Shown here: piece after piece, positions 61,012 to 64,000 of the stretch
Layout of the letters: each line of letters starts with the position of its first letter
Numbering within the stretch: the stretch's first letter is position 1
DNA from: an uncultured Saprospiraceae bacterium
GTDB lineage: Bacteria; Bacteroidota; Bacteroidia; Chitinophagales; Saprospiraceae
Direction: 5' to 3'
DNA length: 64,000 bases
Assembly (NCBI GenBank): GCA_937921595.1
Contig: CAKZTD010000112.1
Span: forward strand, 1-64,000
Position numbers and translations under genes: made by a program
The notes under the pieces: generated by a model
The model's database searches: none
Seen by the model: the letters and a program-made list of their open reading frames with translations, nothing else
What the model was told of the DNA's origin: nothing

Positions 61012-62889
61012 ATGTACATATTTACCAAAACTACTAGTGTCACGGCACTTATTTGTTTTTTATTTTATATCAATTCTTCGGCTCAAATCAGTGATGGTGG
61101 CAAGCCTATTTCTTTTCAAAAAACTTTCCAACAACAATTTTCCAACGATCCGCTAGATGCTGTAATGGTTCCTGCTTTTGATATTCAAAAGGCAAAAAGA
61201 GAAGATGAACAAGGTGGAAATTCACGTTTTGCAGCACCGATCGCTGTAAACTATTCCTTGGATGAAAATGGCCAGTGGACAGATTTAGATAATGGAGATC
61301 GAGTTTGGCGGATGGAGTTATACTCGAAAGATGCCCTGGGAATGTTTGTATTCTATGAAGATTTTTACCTGCCACAAGGAGGTCGCTTTTATATGTACAA
61401 TCAAGATGGAAGTGAAATCAAAGGAGCATATACTAGTCGAAATAATCAGGATAGTGGAAAGTTTATGACAGGAATGATCAAAGGAGAGACTGTAATTTTA
61501 GAATATTTTGAACCTCGGTCAGTAAGAGGGCAGGGGATTATCGATGTTTCAAAAATCTATTATGCTTACGAAAATGACTTTGAGCCAAGCTTACCAGATA
61601 ATGTTTACAAAGTAAATGCAGGCTACGGTGATGCAGCAGCTTGTCATACAAATATCAATTGTCCAGAAGGTGATGATTGGCAAGAACATAAAAGGGGAGT
61701 GGTACGAATCCTTCGTGTTTTTGATGAAGGAATGGGTTGGTGTAGTGGTTCATTGATCAATAATACCAGCGAAGACGAGACTCCTTATGTCTTGAGTGCT
61801 TATCATTGTTATGATGGATTTACACCTCAGTTGGATGTTTGGCGTTTTGATTTTTCTTATGAAAGTGCAGGTTGTGCCGATCCAATGAGCGAACCTTCTG
61901 CGAATTCAATGCTTGGTTGCAATCTTAGAGCAGGTTGGTCTGATACAGATGTTTTGCTTTTAGAATTGTTAGAAGATGTACCAGGTTCTTATAATGCGAG
62001 ATTCAATGGTTGGAACAGAACCTTGAGTCATTTGCCTGATACAAGTACGATTATCCATCATCCTAGAGGCGATATTCAAAAAATATCTCAGGATTATAAT
62101 GAAGCGATTATCTTTCCAACATCAATCAACTGGAGCAATGGAGTAACTACTCCACCTAATCATCATTATGAAGTATTTTTTGATTTAGGAACTTTTGAAG
62201 ATGGTTCATCAGGAAGTAATATGCTAGACGAAGATGGACGAATCGTTGGGCAGTTACACGGCGGAAATGCTTCTTGTTCTACTTTTCAAGGATTCTTCGG
62301 TCGGTTTTCACTGAGTTGGGATGAAGGACCTACGGCTGCAGAGCGTTTAATGGAATGGCTGGATCCAGAAAATACGGGGCAATTGATTCTCGATGCACTC
62401 GAACCTGTGGTAGGAGATATGATTACGGTTAGTGGAAATGTAGAGGCTCGAACGGGGCAAAATATGTCCAATGTTGAGATCGTCCTCATTACTGGATCAG
62501 AAACTTATACGACGAATACAGATACAGATGGGAATTATAGTATCGAAGTGCCAGATGGGTTTACTTATACACTTGAAGCACATAAAAACATTGACGCTGG
62601 AAATGGGGTTTCTACTTTTGATATTGTAAAAACTTCTCGCCATTTATTATTCATTGAACCATTTACAGAGCCTTATCAAGATGTTGCCGCTGATGTAACG
62701 AATGATGGAAATGTTTCTTCTTTTGATATTATCAGGATGAGACAGGTGATTTTAAATATCAATGATGAGTTTCCAGAATCTGAATCTTGGCGTTTTTCGC
62801 CATTATCTACAACAATCGATGCCAGTATGGTGGTGGATTTGATCGGCATCAAAATCGGCGATCCTTCTGGAAATGCGAATCCTAATTGA
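61012..62889 (+). CDS. Secreted trypsin-like serine protease with regulatory and dockerin-like domains
   Basis: 625 residues from the ATG at 61012 (MYIFTKTTSVTALICFLFYI); an upstream GTG frame is not supported. The signal peptide ends SSAQ (~25). The protease domain has His in LSAYHC (~265), Asp in SDTDVLLLEL (~312) and Ser in DGSSGSNML (~401), the lysyl-endopeptidase-like arrangement. A carboxypeptidase-regulatory-like domain (~470-540) follows, then a dockerin-like Ca-binding repeat (DVTNDGNVSSFDIIRM, ~565-580). The C-terminus stops right after, with no T9SS tail. Confidence 0.88.
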   Translation: MYIFTKTTSVTALICFLFYINSSAQISDGGKPISFQKTFQQQFSNDPLDAVMVPAFDIQKAKREDEQGGNSRFAAPIAVNYSLDENGQWTDLDNGDRVWRMELYSKDALGMFVFYEDFYLPQGGRFYMYNQDGSEIKGAYTSRNNQDSGKFMTGMIKGETVILEYFEPRSVRGQGIIDVSKIYYAYENDFEPSLPDNVYKVNAGYGDAAACHTNINCPEGDDWQEHKRGVVRILRVFDEGMGWCSGSLINNTSEDETPYVLSAYHCYDGFTPQLDVWRFDFSYESAGCADPMSEPSANSMLGCNLRAGWSDTDVLLLELLEDVPGSYNARFNGWNRTLSHLPDTSTIIHHPRGDIQKISQDYNEAIIFPTSINWSNGVTTPPNHHYEVFFDLGTFEDGSSGSNMLDEDGRIVGQLHGGNASCSTFQGFFGRFSLSWDEGPTAAERLMEWLDPENTGQLILDALEPVVGDMITVSGNVEARTGQNMSNVEIVLITGSETYTTNTDTDGNYSIEVPDGFTYTLEAHKNIDAGNGVSTFDIVKTSRHLLFIEPFTEPYQDVAADVTNDGNVSSFDIIRMRQVILNINDEFPESESWRFSPLSTTIDASMVVDLIGIKIGDPSGNANPN

Positions 62890-63266
62890 TGATCATTGCT
62901 CTTTTATTTAATTCTTTTGCTTAGCTTAATGCAGTGTATCAAAGGGCTAAGTAAGAGAGAAAGCTGTAATGAATTAAAGGTGGAACTTCCGTCTTGAATT
63001 GCTCCTGAAAAAGCCTTCATATAGCCTCAAAAGCCCACCAAACGCTAAAAATTGTTAAAATAGAACTATTTTTGTACCTTTGTCGTTATATTAATGTACA
63101 TAAAACTATAAATTCTCCTTTTTTACTGTTTGTTTCCTGTTTATACGAATTTAGTTAGCTATTCTTTTATTTCTACAAATTCAGCATTTTCAGATCGGTA
63201 AAAGTTGATGAGGCCTCGCAAAGGCCTATTGGTATATGTGTTTATTTTTTAATTAAAAATGTAATT
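62890..63266 (+). promoter_or_regulatory. Gap with a promoter and long leader
   Basis: Promoter TTG (63052-63054), 20-bp spacer, TACCTTTG (63075-63082), a perfect Bacteroidota-type site. The leader to 63267 is ~180 nt and contains a hairpin AGGCCT-CGCAA-AGGCCT (63211-63227). The part before 63050 shows nothing I can name. Confidence 0.75.
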
Positions 63267-63485
63267 ATGCAAAGAAAGAAAGGATTTAAAATGACTTCTG
63301 GAGTTTATTATTTCAATATAAAAACAGGATATAATACGAATATCACTATTTTTAGAAACACGAGAGAAGAAGCAGCTTACGCCTTTTCAAATTACCTAAA
63401 GCAGAAAAAAGAATGTGAATGGTTAGGACAATGGGAAGGAAATAAATTTGTGGATTCTGACTATGAAAAAGTTATTGCTTCATAA
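63267..63485 (+). CDS. Small protein of 72 residues, unknown function
   Basis: MQRKKGFKMTSGVYYFNIKT...TREEAAYAFSNYLKQKKECEWLGQWEGNKF. It is soluble, with no signal sequence or known motif. It has a strong promoter, a long structured leader and a perfect terminator, which argues for a real and probably well-expressed gene. The start could also be the later Met (MTSGVYYF). The family is not recognised. Confidence 0.7.
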   Translation: MQRKKGFKMTSGVYYFNIKTGYNTNITIFRNTREEAAYAFSNYLKQKKECEWLGQWEGNKFVDSDYEKVIAS

Positions 63486-63501
63486 GTAATTTATAATATA
63501 T

Positions 63502-63539
63502 AAAAAAGCCCTTTTCGAGAAATCGAAAAGGGCTTTTTT
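63502..63539 (+). terminator. Terminator after the 72-residue gene
   Basis: A 17-bp perfect stem AAAAAAGCCCTTTTCGA/TCGAAAAGGGCTTTTTT with a GAAA loop. It can also serve the convergent gene on the right. Confidence 0.95.
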
Positions 63540-63603
63540 AGTTAAATCAAGTGTAGTAAACTTTCGCAATTGATAGAGCGGAAGTTTACTAAACCTAATA
63601 GAG

Positions 63604-64000
63604 TTATTGCTTAATTACTTTTAAAGAAGAAGTCAAACTACCATCAGCTTCAATTTGTAGGAAGTAAATTCCTGCTTGATTGATTGTATTGATTTCTACA
63701 TTACCAGCAATATTATCCAATCGGATACTTTCTACTTGCTGACCTAAGATATTGAAAACATTAAGCGTAGCCTGGTTTGGAATGGCCTCGAATTTATAAC
63801 TTACGTTTAATGAATTACTAAATGGATTCGGAGAAGCATTTATATCAATAACATTTCCTACTACTTCAAAAGTAGCTGTTGGGTTTGCATCAAATACTAA
63901 AAATGCATCAACTCCTGCTTCAGTCAAGTGACCATCATTATCATTAAGCTGATCAGAAGATTCGAAAATGATATTCATGTCATCCGTTAGATTAATACCT
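63604..64000 (-). CDS. C-terminal end of a secreted protein with T9SS sorting domain (5' end outside window)
   Basis: The frame is open to the right edge; at least 132 residues are visible, and the Met at 63978 is internal. The last ~75 residues are a type A T9SS tail (INASPNPFSNSLNVSY...VFNILGQQVESI...GIYFLQIEADG...SLKVIKQ). The visible part before it does not identify the protein. T9SS tails direct export across the outer membrane. Confidence 0.9.
   Translation of the reverse strand, partial: GINLTDDMNIIFESSDQLNDNDGHLTEAGVDAFLVFDANPTATFEVVGNVIDINASPNPFSNSLNVSYKFEAIPNQATLNVFNILGQQVESIRLDNIAGNVEINTINQAGIYFLQIEADGSLTSSLKVIKQ

Noticed and set aside
60834-61037. 67-codon frame before the protease gene
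   Set aside because: It overlaps both the vWA stop and the protease signal peptide; it has no signal or domain.

Overview
The window looks like a chromosomal piece of a gliding or predatory-type Bacteroidota, most likely of the Saprospiria/Lewinella kind. The DNA is AT-rich and most start codons lack strong Shine-Dalgarno sequences. Promoter-like sites fit the Bacteroidota pattern (TTG, about 20 bp, TAnnTTTG). Secreted proteins carry type IX secretion (T9SS) tails, carboxypeptidase-regulatory domains, PKD, HYR-like and dockerin modules, and many genes encode lipoproteins. I saw no rRNA, tRNA, transposase, integrase or CRISPR array.

Layout. 1-7.56 kb: the first 2520 codons of a giant secreted adhesin-like protein with about 20 HYR-like repeats, running off the left edge, with two poly-G tracts upstream. 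7.8-10.7 kb: a leucine-rich-repeat protein and a WG-repeat protein. 10.9-16 kb: a vWA protein, a double carboxypeptidase-regulatory protein, an ECF sigma factor and a membrane-anchored TonB-like protein; three of these share the same regulatory domain. 16-20.7 kb: lipoproteins, an HD hydrolase, a small membrane protein and an M43-type metalloprotease, followed by a structured RNA candidate. 21-25.5 kb: two FKBP lipoproteins, a Cys-rich exported protein and a two-component system. 25.6-34 kb: Asp-box lipoproteins, a YfiT/DinB-like enzyme, a T9SS M28 peptidase, an NYN-domain protein and a fatty-acid-hydroxylase-type membrane enzyme.

34.1-42.1 kb is a complete histidine operon, hisG-hisDC-hisB-hisH-hisA-hisF-hisIE. 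HisD and HisC are fused in one reading frame. The operon is preceded by two successive His-rich leader peptides, each followed by its own terminator, so it appears to carry a tandem attenuator. 42.2-46 kb holds an ECF sigma factor, its membrane partner and a large lipoprotein.

46.3-60.8 kb is the most unusual region. A SIR2-like/TIR-like fusion protein is translationally coupled to a membrane-spanning nSTAND-type ATPase. Three exported paralogues with the same N-terminal TPR-like module follow, two of them ending in beta-propeller (WD40-like) regions. Next come two paralogous HEAT-like cytosolic proteins, a MoxR-type AAA+ ATPase and a DUF2201-type vWA protein. I read this as one or two adjacent NTP-dependent signalling or conflict cassettes; that is inference from domain content and gene order. 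The window ends with a secreted trypsin-like protease with a dockerin-like tail, a small conserved-looking protein with a long leader, and the T9SS tail of a gene running off the right edge.

Intergenic DNA is crowded with several families of short dispersed, often palindromic repeats. Some of them overlap start codons (hisG, hisA and the first HEAT-like gene).
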